A program made the position numbers and the translations under genes. Positions 24,555 to 34,121 of a DNA stretch of 64,000 nucleotides are shown here, in pieces. The first letter of the stretch is position 1; every line of letters starts with the position of its first letter. The notes beneath the pieces were generated by a model, which did no database searches, had not been told where the DNA came from, and saw only the letters and a list, made by a program, of their open reading frames with translations. Origin of the DNA: Paraburkholderia sp. BL21I4N1 (lineage in GTDB: Bacteria > Pseudomonadota > Gammaproteobacteria > Burkholderiales > Burkholderiaceae); contig NZ_PVEN01000017.1 of assembly GCF_002973525.1 (NCBI RefSeq), forward strand, positions 105,877-169,876. The letters are read 5' to 3'.

Positions 24555-25637
24555 TTAGTCCGAATCGCCCAGCGAAGCCAGCAACTCGGCCTGATGTTCG
24601 CTGACGAGCGCCGCGATCAACTCGTCGAGATCGCCGTCCATGAGCGCGTCGAGGCGATACAGCGTCAGGTTGATCCGGTGATCGGTCATGCGCCCTTGCG
24701 GGAAGTTATACGTGCGAATCCGCTCCGAGCGGTCGCCCGAGCCGATCAGGCTCTTGCGCGTAGCAGCTTCTTTCGCGTGCTGCTCTTGCGACTGCTTGTC
24801 CTTGATGCGCGCGGCCAGCACCTTCAGCGCGCGGTCCTTGTTCTTGTGCTGCGAACGGTCGTCCTGACATTCGACGACGATGCCGGTCGGCAAATGCGTG
24901 ACGCGCACGGCCGAATCGGTCTTGTTGATGTGCTGCCCGCCCGCGCCCGACGCGCGGAACGTGTCGATCCGCAGGTCGGCCGGATTGATTTCGACTTCGC
25001 CGATTTCGTCCGCTTCCGGCATGACCGCGACCGTGCACGCCGACGTGTGAATGCGCCCTTGCGTTTCGGTGGCCGGCACGCGTTGCACGCGGTGGCCACC
25101 CGACTCGAATTTGAGCTTCGAATACGCGGCTTCGCCGGCGATCCGCACGATCACTTCCTTGTAACCGCCCAGATCCGATTCGCTTGCCGACATCATCTCG
25201 ACCTGCCAGCGATTGCGTTCGGCGTAGCGTAGGTACATACGCAGCAGATCGCCCGCGAACAGCGCGGATTCGTCGCCGCCGGTGCCCGCGCGGATTTCGA
25301 CGTAGATATTGCGGTCGTCGTTTGGATCCTTCGGCAGCAGCATTTTTTGCAGCTCCGCGCCGAGTTTCTCCATCCGCTCGCGTGCCGCGCGAATTTCTTC
25401 TTCGGCGAAGTCGCGCATCGATGCGTCCGTCAGCAGTTCCTGCGCGGTCTCCGCGTCGTTCATGGCCTGGCGCCACAGCGCGTAATGCTCGACCACGGGC
25501 CCCAGTTCCGCGTGCTCGCGCGTGAGCTTGCGGTATTGATCGAGATTCGAGGTGATGTCCTCGCGGCTCAACAGGTCGTTCAGTTCGGCCAGCCGGGTAG
25601 TGAGCTGGTCGAGCTTGCGTTGCATGCTCGTTTTCAT
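24555..25637 (-). CDS. prfA: Peptide chain release factor 1
   Basis: A 360-residue RF1, the standard length, recognising UAA and UAG. The GGQ tripeptide is in RASGAGGQHINKTDSAVR and the stop-recognition region contains PATETQGRIHTSACTVAVMPE. The start at 25637 (MKTSMQRKLDQLTTRL) gives the usual family N terminus; an in-frame reading 28 codons longer is not supported. It is followed by prmC, which modifies its GGQ Gln. Confidence 0.95.
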   Translation of the reverse strand: MKTSMQRKLDQLTTRLAELNDLLSREDITSNLDQYRKLTREHAELGPVVEHYALWRQAMNDAETAQELLTDASMRDFAEEEIRAARERMEKLGAELQKMLLPKDPNDDRNIYVEIRAGTGGDESALFAGDLLRMYLRYAERNRWQVEMMSASESDLGGYKEVIVRIAGEAAYSKLKFESGGHRVQRVPATETQGRIHTSACTVAVMPEADEIGEVEINPADLRIDTFRASGAGGQHINKTDSAVRVTHLPTGIVVECQDDRSQHKNKDRALKVLAARIKDKQSQEQHAKEAATRKSLIGSGDRSERIRTYNFPQGRMTDHRINLTLYRLDALMDGDLDELIAALVSEHQAELLASLGDSD

Positions 25638-25758
25638 CGGACGGGGTTCGGAGCGGACTCCGGAAAGGACGGCGCTAGGGAAATGGGCTGATGCCCTGGT
25701 CAGAAGCACGTCGCGGGCCACCGTGGGTGGCGCGGACCGCGTGGCGGAGGCTGCGCCG

Positions 25759-27045
25759 CTAACGCTCCGTGGAACCGGAGTGTTTGTAGAAACCGCTCAT
25801 CAGTTCGATGAGCGTGTCACGGTTTTCACTGCTCGCGCGATTGAGCGCGTGCGTGGGTCCGTGGATCAGCTTGTTGGTGAGCGCTTGCGACAGCGCTTCG
25901 AGCACTGCGGCCGGATCGTCGCCGCGCGCGAGCATTTTCTGCGCACGTTCGACTTCGGCACGCCGCAACACGTCGGCTTGCGTATGCATATGGCGGATCA
26001 CCGGCACGATGCTGCGCGCGTCGAGCCACTGCATGAAGTTCTGCACGCGCGTTTCGATGATGGCTTCGGCTTGCGCGACCGCGGCCTGACGCGATGCATT
26101 GCCTTCGCGGACAATCGCGCCGAGATCGTCGACGGTGTACAGGAAGACGTCTTCGAGCTTGCCGACTTCAGGTTCGATGTCGCGCGGTACCGCCAGATCG
26201 ACCATGAAAATCGGCCGGTGACGACGCGCTTTCACAGCCCGCTCGACCGCGCCCAGACCAATGATCGGCAACGTGGACGCCGTGCACGACACGATAATGT
26301 CGAACTCGTGCATGCGCGTGGGCAATTCCGACAACGGAATGGCACGGCCGTTAAAGCGCTCGGCGAGCCGCGTGCCGCGTTCGGCCGTACGGTTCGCGAC
26401 CACCAGTTCGCGCGGCTGCTGCGCGGCAAAGTGCGTCGCACAAAGCTCGATCATTTCGCCCGCGCCGATGAACAGCACGCGCTGGTTCGAGACCTTGTCG
26501 AAAATACGTTGCGCGAGCCGCACGGCGGCTGCGGCCATTGAAACCGACTGCGCACCGATTTCGGTGGTGCTGCGTACTTCCTTCGCGACGGCGAAGGTGC
26601 GCTGGAACAACTGATTCAGATAGGTGCCGAGCGCGCCGGCTTCGGACGCGGTGCGCACCGCGTCCTTCATTTGTCCGACGATTTGCGTCTCGCCCAGCAC
26701 CATCGAATCGAGGCCCGACGCGACGCGGAACGCGTGGCGCACGGCTTCCGACTGCGGCAGCGCGTAGACGTGCGGCGCGAGTTCGTCGATAGGCAGATTG
26801 TGGTATTTCGACAGCCACTGGATCGCGGCTTCGCGCGCGGCCTGGTCGTCGGTGACGCAATACAGCTCGGTGCGATTACAGGTGGACAGAATCGCCGCTT
26901 CCGGCGCCGTGCGGGCCGTGCGGCCGAGCCAGGCGCTCTTGAAGGTGTCCAGTGCAGGCTTGATCTGTTCGAGCGGAAACGCCACGCGTTCGCGCAAGGC
27001 GACAGGCGCAGTGTGGTGATTGATTCCGATCGTTAGAAGCTGCAT
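25759..27045 (-). CDS. hemA: Glutamyl-tRNA reductase
   Basis: A 428-residue enzyme for the first committed step of C5-pathway heme synthesis, reducing Glu-tRNA to glutamate-1-semialdehyde. It has the catalytic Cys in ILSTCNRTELYCVT, the specificity element GLDSMVLGETQIVGQMKDA, the NADPH-binding RVLFIGAGEMIELCATHF and a C-terminal dimerisation helix region. It begins the leftward hemA-prfA-prmC-grxD-ubiX group. Confidence 0.95.
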   Translation of the reverse strand: MQLLTIGINHHTAPVALRERVAFPLEQIKPALDTFKSAWLGRTARTAPEAAILSTCNRTELYCVTDDQAAREAAIQWLSKYHNLPIDELAPHVYALPQSEAVRHAFRVASGLDSMVLGETQIVGQMKDAVRTASEAGALGTYLNQLFQRTFAVAKEVRSTTEIGAQSVSMAAAAVRLAQRIFDKVSNQRVLFIGAGEMIELCATHFAAQQPRELVVANRTAERGTRLAERFNGRAIPLSELPTRMHEFDIIVSCTASTLPIIGLGAVERAVKARRHRPIFMVDLAVPRDIEPEVGKLEDVFLYTVDDLGAIVREGNASRQAAVAQAEAIIETRVQNFMQWLDARSIVPVIRHMHTQADVLRRAEVERAQKMLARGDDPAAVLEALSQALTNKLIHGPTHALNRASSENRDTLIELMSGFYKHSGSTER

Positions 27046-27108
27046 TTGGGGGAGCTATGGTTTAGCCCAATATTATAGCGTTTCCAAGATTCTTACATTG
27101 GACGCGTG

Positions 27109-27831
27109 TCAACCCACTTCTGCAACGGCCTCTACAGTCGTCTCCAGCGGGATCGCGTCGAGTTGATAGCCGTAGCCGTAAAGCGGAGTCAGACAGTAGC
27201 CGAGTTCCGGGCGCAACTGCAATTTAGTGCGCACGCGCGACGCGTGTGTGTCGACCGTCCGCGACTTCAGGTCACGGCGGCGCGACCAGACGCTTTCGAG
27301 AATATGCGCCCGCGACACGGGGCGAGACAGATTGTTGAACAGCAGCAGCGCAAAGCGGAATTCTTTCGGCGTCAGCGTGACCGTTAGATTACGAAATGTG
27401 ACGGCTAGCGCGGCTGTGTCGAACGCATAACCGCCGATCACGTCGCGCCGACGGTTATGCGGCCGCCGCAGTCCGGCGCGACGCAGCAAAGCGTCGACCC
27501 GCGCGAGCATTTCGGGGCCACGAACCGGCTTGCTGAGGCAGTCGTCGGCGCCGGCGTGCAGCGCCGCGACGATCTGGCTTTCGCGCGGCGCGGACATCAG
27601 CACGATCACCGGCAAGCCGGGCAGGACAGAGCGGGCGCGTGGAATCACGTCTTCGGCGGAGTGGTCGCCGGCCCAGCTTTCGGTCATGAGGAGATCGAAA
27701 AAGTCGTCTGCTGCGTGCTGCAGGAACGGCGCGCTCGCGGTGAAGTGATAGCAGACGTGGCCGCCGGCAAAAATCAGCCGGCCAACCAGTTTGGCATGCG
27801 GCAGGTCAGGTTCAATCAGGGCGATTCGCAT
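27109..27831 (-). CDS. OmpR-type response regulator with Glu at the phospho-acceptor position
   Basis: A 240-residue protein with an N-terminal receiver (about 1-118) and a C-terminal winged-helix DNA-binding domain (LTPKEFRFALLLFNNL, then SRRRDLKSRTVDTHASRVRTKL). In the receiver the acidic pocket (Glu7, Asp9), the Ser80 switch position and Lys101 are present. The expected phospho-Asp at the end of strand 3 is Glu51 (FDLLMTESWAGD). Glu can mimic phospho-Asp, so the protein may act without a kinase. No histidine kinase is encoded nearby. Its targets are unknown. Confidence 0.88.
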   Translation of the reverse strand: MRIALIEPDLPHAKLVGRLIFAGGHVCYHFTASAPFLQHAADDFFDLLMTESWAGDHSAEDVIPRARSVLPGLPVIVLMSAPRESQIVAALHAGADDCLSKPVRGPEMLARVDALLRRAGLRRPHNRRRDVIGGYAFDTAALAVTFRNLTVTLTPKEFRFALLLFNNLSRPVSRAHILESVWSRRRDLKSRTVDTHASRVRTKLQLRPELGYCLTPLYGYGYQLDAIPLETTVEAVAEVG

Positions 27832-27958
27832 GGCGCGCTTTCAGCGTGGCAATGTCCGGAACCAGGCATATCCGTAAGGCCCGCAGCTTGCCTTACATCA
27901 CACCGACCCCTAAACTCAACCGCTATGCGGAAAGCGCCGTGCTGAACTTCTATAGTTA

Positions 27959-28007
27959 ATGAGACAAAAATGCTAGCTGTCCTGGCCCCTTGCGCCCATG
28001 AGACAAA
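27959..28007. repeat. Pair of 10-bp direct repeats resembling an insertion-sequence end
   Basis: ATGAGACAAA occurs at 27959-27968 and again at 27998-28007, 39 bp apart in direct orientation, just upstream of a small membrane-protein gene. Multiple spaced repeats of this type are found at ends of IS21-like elements, but no transposase gene is present. An IS-end remnant is an inference. Confidence 0.4.
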
Positions 28008-28034
28008 TCTGAAAGTGCGCGGGGTCGGCTGCTA

Positions 28035-28289
28035 ATGGGGTGGCCCGGTGTCGTCATATTGGGCTTGGCGATCGGCCTGGCGGGCTGGTGGCTGCATCCG
28101 TCGCGCCGCTCGAGCCGCGCCCGTTGGTGGATGGCACTGCTGGCCGGGGTAGTCGGCGCGTCTGTCGCGCTCATGGCCGGCAATGTGACCGGTCTCTTTC
28201 ATGATGGCGACACGCTCGAATGGCCGGTTTGCACCGCCGTTGCGTTGATCGCCGTTGCCGTGACGGTCGGCTCGCTTTCCCGTCGATGA
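28035..28289 (+). CDS. Small three-helix membrane protein, GlsB/YeaQ-like
   Basis: An 84-residue very hydrophobic protein with about three membrane segments (GVVILGLAIGLAGWWL, WMALLAGVVGASVALMAG, VCTAVALIAVAVTVGSL). The Gly-rich pattern and length resemble the GlsB/YeaQ/YmgE stress-response membrane family, though the match is not decisive. The ribosome site is weak (TCGGCTGCTA). It ends 19 bp before the aminopeptidase gene and may be co-transcribed with it. Confidence 0.65.
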   Translation: MGWPGVVILGLAIGLAGWWLHPSRRSSRARWWMALLAGVVGASVALMAGNVTGLFHDGDTLEWPVCTAVALIAVAVTVGSLSRR

Positions 28290-28308
28290 ATATTTGCAGG
28301 TGACTCTG

Positions 28309-30126
28309 ATGAACGCCCGACTTCCCGAAACATCCTCTATTCCTGAACGGCTCGCCACTTTGCGTGACGCCATGGCGCGCGAAGGCGTGGCCGCTTATCT
28401 CGTGCCGTCCGCGGATCCGCATCTTTCCGAATATCTACCGGGGCGCTGGCAAGGCCGGCAATGGCTATCGGGTTTCACCGGCTCGGCGGGCACGCTGGTC
28501 GTCACGGCGGATTTTGCCGGTGTCTGGACCGATAGCCGCTATTGGGAACAGGCCAATGCGCAACTGTCCGGCACGACCGTTCACTTGATGAAGATGACCG
28601 GCGGCCAGCAGACCGCGCCGCATTTCGAATGGCTCGCGCAGAACGTCGCGAGCGGCGGCACGGTGGGCGTGGATGGCGCGGTGCTCGGCGTGGCCGCGGC
28701 GCGCTCGCTCACCTTGGCGCTCGGCGCGCGTGGCGTGAAGCTGCGCACCGACGTCGATCTGTTCGACACGATCTGGCCGCAGCGTCCGTCGCTGCCGGCT
28801 GCCGCCGTGTTCGAACATGCCGCGCCGCATGCGGGCGTCGCGCGTGCTGACAAGCTTGCGCAGATTCGCCGTGCGATGGCGGAGAAGGGCGCGCAATGGC
28901 ACTTCATTTCCACGCTCGACGACCTCGCATGGCTGCTGAATCTGCGTGGCGCCGACGTCAGCTATAACCCGGTGTTTGTCGCGCATGCGCTGATCGGTGA
29001 GAACCGCGCGTCGCTGTTCGTGTCGGACGGCAAGGTGCCGCAAGCGTTGGCCGACGCGTTGGCGTGCGACGGCATCAGCGTCGAGCCCTACGCGAAGGCG
29101 GCCGATGCGCTGGCAGCGCTTCCAGCCAGCAGTGCGTTGCTGATCGACCCGCGTCGGATCACTTACGGTTCGCTGCAATCGGTGCCGTCCACGGTCAAGG
29201 TGATCGAGGCGGTCAACCCGTCCACGTTCTTCAAGTCACGCAAGACGGAAGCTGAAGCCGAGCACGTGCGCGAGACCATGGAGCAGGACGGTGCGGCCCT
29301 CGCGGAATTTTTCGCGTGGTTGGAACGCGCGCTGGAGCGTGGCGAAACCCTCACCGAAATGACTATCGACGAACGTCTAACGGCTGCGCGCGCACTCCGT
29401 CCGGGGTTCGTGTCGCTGAGCTTTGCGACGATCGCGGGCTTCAACGGGAACGGCGCGATGCCGCACTATCGAGCGACCGAGGCTTCGCATGCGGTGATCG
29501 AAGGCAACGGGTTATTGTTGATCGATTCGGGTGCGCAGTATCTGAGCGGCACGACGGACATTACCCGCGTCGTGCCGGTCGGCACGCTCAGCGAGGCGCA
29601 ACGGCGCGATTTCACGATCGTGCTGAAGGGCACCATGGCGTTGTCGCGCGCGCAATTCCCGCGTGGCATCCGTTCGCCGATGCTCGACGCGATCGCCCGT
29701 GCGCCGATCTGGGAAGCCGGCGCCGATTACGGCCACGGCACCGGTCATGGTGTGGGCTACTTCCTGAACGTGCATGAAGGCCCGCAAGTGATTTCGCACT
29801 ACGCGCCGGCCGAGCCGTGGACCGCCATGGAAGAGGGAATGATCACCTCGGTCGAGCCGGGTATTTACCGGCCGGGAAAATGGGGCGTGCGGATCGAAAA
29901 CCTCGTGCTGAACGTGCCCGCGGAAAAAACGGAGTTCGGCGATTTCCTCAAGTTCGAGACTTTGACGCTGTGTCCGATCGACACGCGCTGCCTCGACCTG
30001 TCGCTGCTGCGCGACGACGAACGCGCGTGGCTCAACGCGTATCACGAGACGGTGCGCACGCGTCTGTCGCCACATGTTTCCGGTGACGCCAAGGCGTGGC
30101 TCGACTTGCGCACGCAGCCGGTTTAA
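28309..30126 (+). CDS. M24-family aminopeptidase P (Xaa-Pro aminopeptidase)
   Basis: A 605-residue, three-domain aminopeptidase P of the large eukaryote-like type. Two creatinase-like N-terminal domains (residues 1 to about 310, starting ERLATLRDAMAREGVAAYLVPSADPHLSEYL) precede the pita-bread catalytic domain. Metal ligands are visible: DSGAQYLSGTTDITR (two Asp), GHGTGHGVGYFLNVHE (His) and ITSVEPGIYRPGKWGVRIEN (two Glu). It removes N-terminal residues before Pro. ATG 28309 has AGGTGACTCTG upstream. Confidence 0.93.
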   Translation: MNARLPETSSIPERLATLRDAMAREGVAAYLVPSADPHLSEYLPGRWQGRQWLSGFTGSAGTLVVTADFAGVWTDSRYWEQANAQLSGTTVHLMKMTGGQQTAPHFEWLAQNVASGGTVGVDGAVLGVAAARSLTLALGARGVKLRTDVDLFDTIWPQRPSLPAAAVFEHAAPHAGVARADKLAQIRRAMAEKGAQWHFISTLDDLAWLLNLRGADVSYNPVFVAHALIGENRASLFVSDGKVPQALADALACDGISVEPYAKAADALAALPASSALLIDPRRITYGSLQSVPSTVKVIEAVNPSTFFKSRKTEAEAEHVRETMEQDGAALAEFFAWLERALERGETLTEMTIDERLTAARALRPGFVSLSFATIAGFNGNGAMPHYRATEASHAVIEGNGLLLIDSGAQYLSGTTDITRVVPVGTLSEAQRRDFTIVLKGTMALSRAQFPRGIRSPMLDAIARAPIWEAGADYGHGTGHGVGYFLNVHEGPQVISHYAPAEPWTAMEEGMITSVEPGIYRPGKWGVRIENLVLNVPAEKTEFGDFLKFETLTLCPIDTRCLDLSLLRDDERAWLNAYHETVRTRLSPHVSGDAKAWLDLRTQPV

Positions 30127-30183
30127 GCGCCGCAACCCATCTAAGCGCCGCAGCGAATCGGCGTTCGAACGGAGAAAGAGTGC

Positions 30184-30807
30184 ATGGCGATCAAGGCAGT
30201 GGTGTTCGATTTCGGCGGCGTGTTGATCGACTGGAGCCCCGAGTATCTGTATCGCAAGCTGATTCCGGACGAGACCGAGCGGCGCTGGTTTTTGACGCAT
30301 GTGTGTTCGATGGATTGGGTGATCCGGCAAGACGGCGGCCAGCCGATCGCCGAAGCAACAGACGAACTCATCGCGAAGTTTCCCGACCACGAAGCGCTGA
30401 TCCGCGCGTTCTACGAACGCTGGCATGAGATGGTGGCCGGCGTGCTGGAACAGGGCGTGGCGCTGATGGAAAAGCTCGAAGCCGCCGAGGTGCCGCTGTT
30501 CGGGTTGACCAACTGGTCGGCGGAGACGTTTCCGTACGCGTGGGAGCATTACCCGGTGCTGCGGCGGTTTCGCGACGTCGTCGTGTCGGGGCGCGTGGGG
30601 CTGGCAAAGCCCGATCCGGCTATCTTCGCAGCCATGCTCGAGCGGATCTATGCGCAGATGCCGGGCATTGAGCCCGGCGAGCTGGTTTTCATCGACGATA
30701 ACCTGAAGAACGCCGATGCCGCGACGGCGCTCGGCTGGCATGGTGTGCATCACACCAGCGTCGAGCAAACGGAAGCGGAATTGCGCGAGTTGGGTTTGCC
30801 GGTTTGA
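30184..30807 (+). CDS. HAD-superfamily phosphatase (YihX-like)
   Basis: A 207-residue HAD hydrolase with the nucleophile motif VVFDFGGVLIDW (Asp residues near 9 and 16), motif II FGLTNWSAETF, and the Lys plus C-terminal acidic motif in GLAKPDPAIF and VFIDDNLKNADAA. YihX-type members dephosphorylate alpha-D-glucose-1-phosphate or related sugars; the native substrate is not certain. It follows the aminopeptidase gene by 57 bp with GGAGAAAGAGTGC as a ribosome site. Confidence 0.9.
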   Translation: MAIKAVVFDFGGVLIDWSPEYLYRKLIPDETERRWFLTHVCSMDWVIRQDGGQPIAEATDELIAKFPDHEALIRAFYERWHEMVAGVLEQGVALMEKLEAAEVPLFGLTNWSAETFPYAWEHYPVLRRFRDVVVSGRVGLAKPDPAIFAAMLERIYAQMPGIEPGELVFIDDNLKNADAATALGWHGVHHTSVEQTEAELRELGLPV

Positions 30808-30920
30808 GTGGGGTGGCTGTTTAAGCGAAGCGGGCGGGGCGGTTTCCGGGCAAGCCTACGCAAACCCAGCCAACCCGAGCCAAGCTAAGCCGTTTCGCCT
30901 CCGCTCTAAACTGCGAACCG

Positions 30921-32045
30921 CTACTGCCCCAGCAAATTCTTCAACGCATTCCCCAAGCCCTTCACGGTTTCCCCAGCACCTTTCGCCACGCCCTCGACGC
31001 TCACTCCCAGCGTTTTCGCAAAGTCCGCGCCGATCCGCTTGACGATGCCTTCCCGCACCGAGAACTTCGGATCGCGCAAATTTCCGTCCAGGACGAAATG
31101 CAGGGTGATGTCGCCGTTGTGCGCTTTGAGCGCGGCAATGGCCGCTTTGGTGGGAATCGACATGAAGGTGTCGAGTGGATCGCCGCTGTCGGCGAGTTGC
31201 AGGTTGTGGACCGTCACGGTGCCGGGCGCATGCAACTGATAGTTGCGCACGGTCGAGTCGACCGTCAGATCGACCGTGCCGCCCGTGACTTGTGCTTTCG
31301 CGCCGGCCTTTTTCAGCAGGTACGGATCGAGCATCGTGACATCGACGCCGCGTAGCGTGCTGGTGGTTTGCGAATCCTTGCTGGCGATCTTGATCCAGCC
31401 GTAAAACGACACGGTACCCGTATGCGCCGGCCCTTTGATCGAGCCGGTGAGGTTCACGTTGGTCGGCTCGCTGAGCGCGGGCAGATGCAAGTGGTCGACG
31501 GTAGCGTTGGCGTTGCTGACCGTCACTTTGAAGGCCGGCGGGCCGACCGTCATGTCGTAGAAGTGGAAGTTGCCCTGTTCGAAGCTGATGTGATCGATCA
31601 GCTTGTCGCGCGGTGTCGCGAGCGCTGCCGCACCGCTGGCCTGATCGTCCGCCTGATTCACCGATTGCCGCAGATTCGGCAACAGACCGATCGTGCCGTC
31701 TTTCGCGCGCAACACGGCCATGTCGAAACCGCGCACCACCACGCTGCGCAAGTGCATGCGCCGTGCGATCAGATCGCGAATGTCGGGTGTGAGCGTGATT
31801 TCGTCCGCTCGGAGCGGGTCGCCGGCGGGCCAGCCGGGCGGCGCCTTGAGCACGACGTTGGTGAGATGAACCGAGGTGAGGCCGACGTCGATACTGTCGG
31901 CGCTACCCAAAGGGCCGAGCGCCGCGATCACTCGCGCCTTCACTTCGCGCTGCGCGAATTGCAACGCGCCGATCGCGACGACGATCAGCACCAGCAGCAC
32001 ACCGCCTACGGCAACGATCCAGCGCTTGCCCTTCGACATCGCCAT
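30921..32045 (-). CDS. AsmA-like / DUF748-like membrane-anchored protein
   Basis: A 374-residue protein with a single N-terminal membrane helix (WIVAVGGVLLVLIVVAIGALQF). A long beta-rich periplasmic region follows, of the AsmA/DUF748 style: ADSIDVGLTSVHLTNVVLKAPPGWPAGDPLRADEITLTPDIRDLIA. The family is thought to act in envelope lipid or protein traffic; the role here is unknown. Translation could begin two codons later (MSKGKRW). The C-terminal stretch GVAKGAGETVKGLGNAL is Gly/Ala-rich. Confidence 0.75.
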   Translation of the reverse strand: MAMSKGKRWIVAVGGVLLVLIVVAIGALQFAQREVKARVIAALGPLGSADSIDVGLTSVHLTNVVLKAPPGWPAGDPLRADEITLTPDIRDLIARRMHLRSVVVRGFDMAVLRAKDGTIGLLPNLRQSVNQADDQASGAAALATPRDKLIDHISFEQGNFHFYDMTVGPPAFKVTVSNANATVDHLHLPALSEPTNVNLTGSIKGPAHTGTVSFYGWIKIASKDSQTTSTLRGVDVTMLDPYLLKKAGAKAQVTGGTVDLTVDSTVRNYQLHAPGTVTVHNLQLADSGDPLDTFMSIPTKAAIAALKAHNGDITLHFVLDGNLRDPKFSVREGIVKRIGADFAKTLGVSVEGVAKGAGETVKGLGNALKNLLGQ

Positions 32046-32223
32046 GCTAATTGCCTCCTCGTCACCGCGTGTGACGCGGCGTGGCTATGGCCGGCTTTTG
32101 AGCGCCGTGGCCTCGCGCTGATCGTGGCACGCAATGCGTGTGCCTTGCGGCCTCGTGCCGAACAAAACAACAAGCTCAACGGGCGGCCCGTCTGTTCGCC
32201 GAGCCGCCCGCCAACCCAACGCC

Positions 32224-33888
32224 TTATCGTGCGATCGGCTTGTAACGCAGACGCTTCGGTCGAGCGGCTTCTTCGCCGAGACGCGCGCGTTTGTCCGCTT
32301 CGTATTCCTGGTAGTTGCCGTCGAAGAACGTGATTTGCGAATCGCCTTCGAACGCGAGGATATGTGTCGCGATCCGGTCGAGGAACCAGCGATCGTGCGA
32401 AATCACCAGCACCGAACCCGCGAATTCGAGCAACGCGTCTTCCAGCGCGCGCAGCGTTTCGACGTCCAGGTCGTTCGACGGTTCGTCCAGCAGCAGCACG
32501 TTGCCACCCGCGATCAGCGTCTTGGCCAGATGCAGACGACCGCGCTCACCGCCCGACAGGTTGCCGACCAGCTTCTGCTGGTCGCCGCCCTTGAAGTTAA
32601 AGCGGCCGATATACGCGCGCGACGGCGTTTCGTACTTGCCCACCGTCAGCACGTCCGCGCCACCGGCGATTTCGTCGAACACGGTCTTCGAGCCGTCCAG
32701 CGCGTCGCGGCTCTGGTCCACGTACGCCAGCTTGACGGTCGGGCCTTGCACGATCTCGCCCGAATCCGGTTGTTCGCGGCCGGTCAGCATGCGGAACAGC
32801 GTCGACTTACCGGCGCCGTTCGGACCGATGATGCCGACAATCGCGCCCGCCGGAATCTTGAAGCTGACGTTGTCGAGCAGCAGACGGTCGCCGTACGACT
32901 TGCTGACGTTCTTGAACTCGATCACTTCATTGCCGAGGCGATCGCCGACCGGGATGAAGATTTCCGAGGTTTCGTTGCGCTTCTGGTAGTCCTGGCTGTT
33001 CAGTTCCTCGAAGCGGGCGATACGCGCCTTCGACTTCGCCTGACGGCCCTTCGGGTTCTGACGGACCCACTCCAGCTCCTTCTTGATCGCCTTCTGACGC
33101 GCCGATTCGGACGACTCTTCCTGCTTCAGGCGCTCTTCCTTCTGGTCGAGCCAGCTGCTGTAGTTGCCCTTCCACGGAATGCCGTGACCGCGGTCGAGTT
33201 CGAGAATCCACTCGGCGGCGTTGTCGAGGAAGTAGCGGTCGTGAGTCACGGCGACGACGGTACCCGGAAAACGCGTCAGGAACTGCTCGAGCCAGTCGAC
33301 TGATTCGGCGTCAAGGTGGTTGGTCGGCTCATCCAGCAGCAGCATGTCCGGCTTTTCGAGCAGCAGCTTGCACAACGCGACGCGGCGCTTTTCACCGCCC
33401 GACAGATGCTCGATTTTGGCGTCCCACGCCGGCAGACGCAGCGCGTCGGCGGCGATTTCGATCTGCTGCTCGGCGTTGCCGTCGGACGTGGCGAGGATCG
33501 CTTCGTACTTGGCTTGCTCGGCGGCGAGCGCGTCGAAGTCGGCGTCTTCTTCCGCGTAGGCCGCGTAGATTTCGTCGAGCTTCTTCTGCGCGTTGAACAC
33601 GTCGCCGAGGCCTTCCTCGACGGCTTCACGCACCGTCTTGTTCGGGTCCAGTTGCGGTTCCTGCGGCAGGTAGCCGATGTTCAGGTTCGGCATGGGCGTG
33701 GCTTCGCCCTCGATGTCCTTATCGACACCCGCCATGATGCGGATCAGTGTCGACTTGCCCGAGCCGTTCAGGCCGAGCAGGCCGATCTTCGCGCCGGGGA
33801 AAAACGACAGCGAGATGTCCTTCAGGATTTGACGCTTGGGCGGCACGATCTTGCCGACCCGGTTCATGGTGAAGACGTATTGGGCCAT
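32224..33888 (-). CDS. ettA: Energy-dependent translational throttle protein EttA (ABC-F)
   Basis: A 554-residue ABC-F protein with two ATPase domains: Walker A GLNGSGKSTLIRIM and GPNGAGKSTLFRM, signature motifs LSGGEKRRVALCKLL and LSGGERGRLHLAKTLI, and the inter-domain linker rich in Glu/Lys/Arg. EttA binds the ribosomal E site and gates entry to elongation by the ATP/ADP ratio. It begins MAQYVFTMNRVGKIVPP, the family start; the reading 43 codons longer is discarded. Confidence 0.95.
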   Translation of the reverse strand: MAQYVFTMNRVGKIVPPKRQILKDISLSFFPGAKIGLLGLNGSGKSTLIRIMAGVDKDIEGEATPMPNLNIGYLPQEPQLDPNKTVREAVEEGLGDVFNAQKKLDEIYAAYAEEDADFDALAAEQAKYEAILATSDGNAEQQIEIAADALRLPAWDAKIEHLSGGEKRRVALCKLLLEKPDMLLLDEPTNHLDAESVDWLEQFLTRFPGTVVAVTHDRYFLDNAAEWILELDRGHGIPWKGNYSSWLDQKEERLKQEESSESARQKAIKKELEWVRQNPKGRQAKSKARIARFEELNSQDYQKRNETSEIFIPVGDRLGNEVIEFKNVSKSYGDRLLLDNVSFKIPAGAIVGIIGPNGAGKSTLFRMLTGREQPDSGEIVQGPTVKLAYVDQSRDALDGSKTVFDEIAGGADVLTVGKYETPSRAYIGRFNFKGGDQQKLVGNLSGGERGRLHLAKTLIAGGNVLLLDEPSNDLDVETLRALEDALLEFAGSVLVISHDRWFLDRIATHILAFEGDSQITFFDGNYQEYEADKRARLGEEAARPKRLRYKPIAR

Positions 33889-34121
33889 TTGTTCGCAATT
33901 GACGTTGACGACGCCGGCCGCGTAGGGGCGGGCGGTCGTGGGGTGGATGGGTAATCGGTATTGATGGCCGGGCAGAGCGCCCGGCGCCGGCCGGCGCGGC
34001 ATCGAACGCGATGTCAACGCGCGACGCCCCGCGCACGGGCGGGTTCTTCAGGTGGCATTGTACTTCGGCGGATGGGCGGGACGGCAGGGGCTGTCCGTTC
34101 GGCCAGGGTCGCTTCGGGCGC

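Noticed and set aside
27109..28300. Two-component system with the small membrane protein as sensor
   Set aside because: The 84-residue protein has no kinase domain and is on the opposite strand; no histidine kinase is present.
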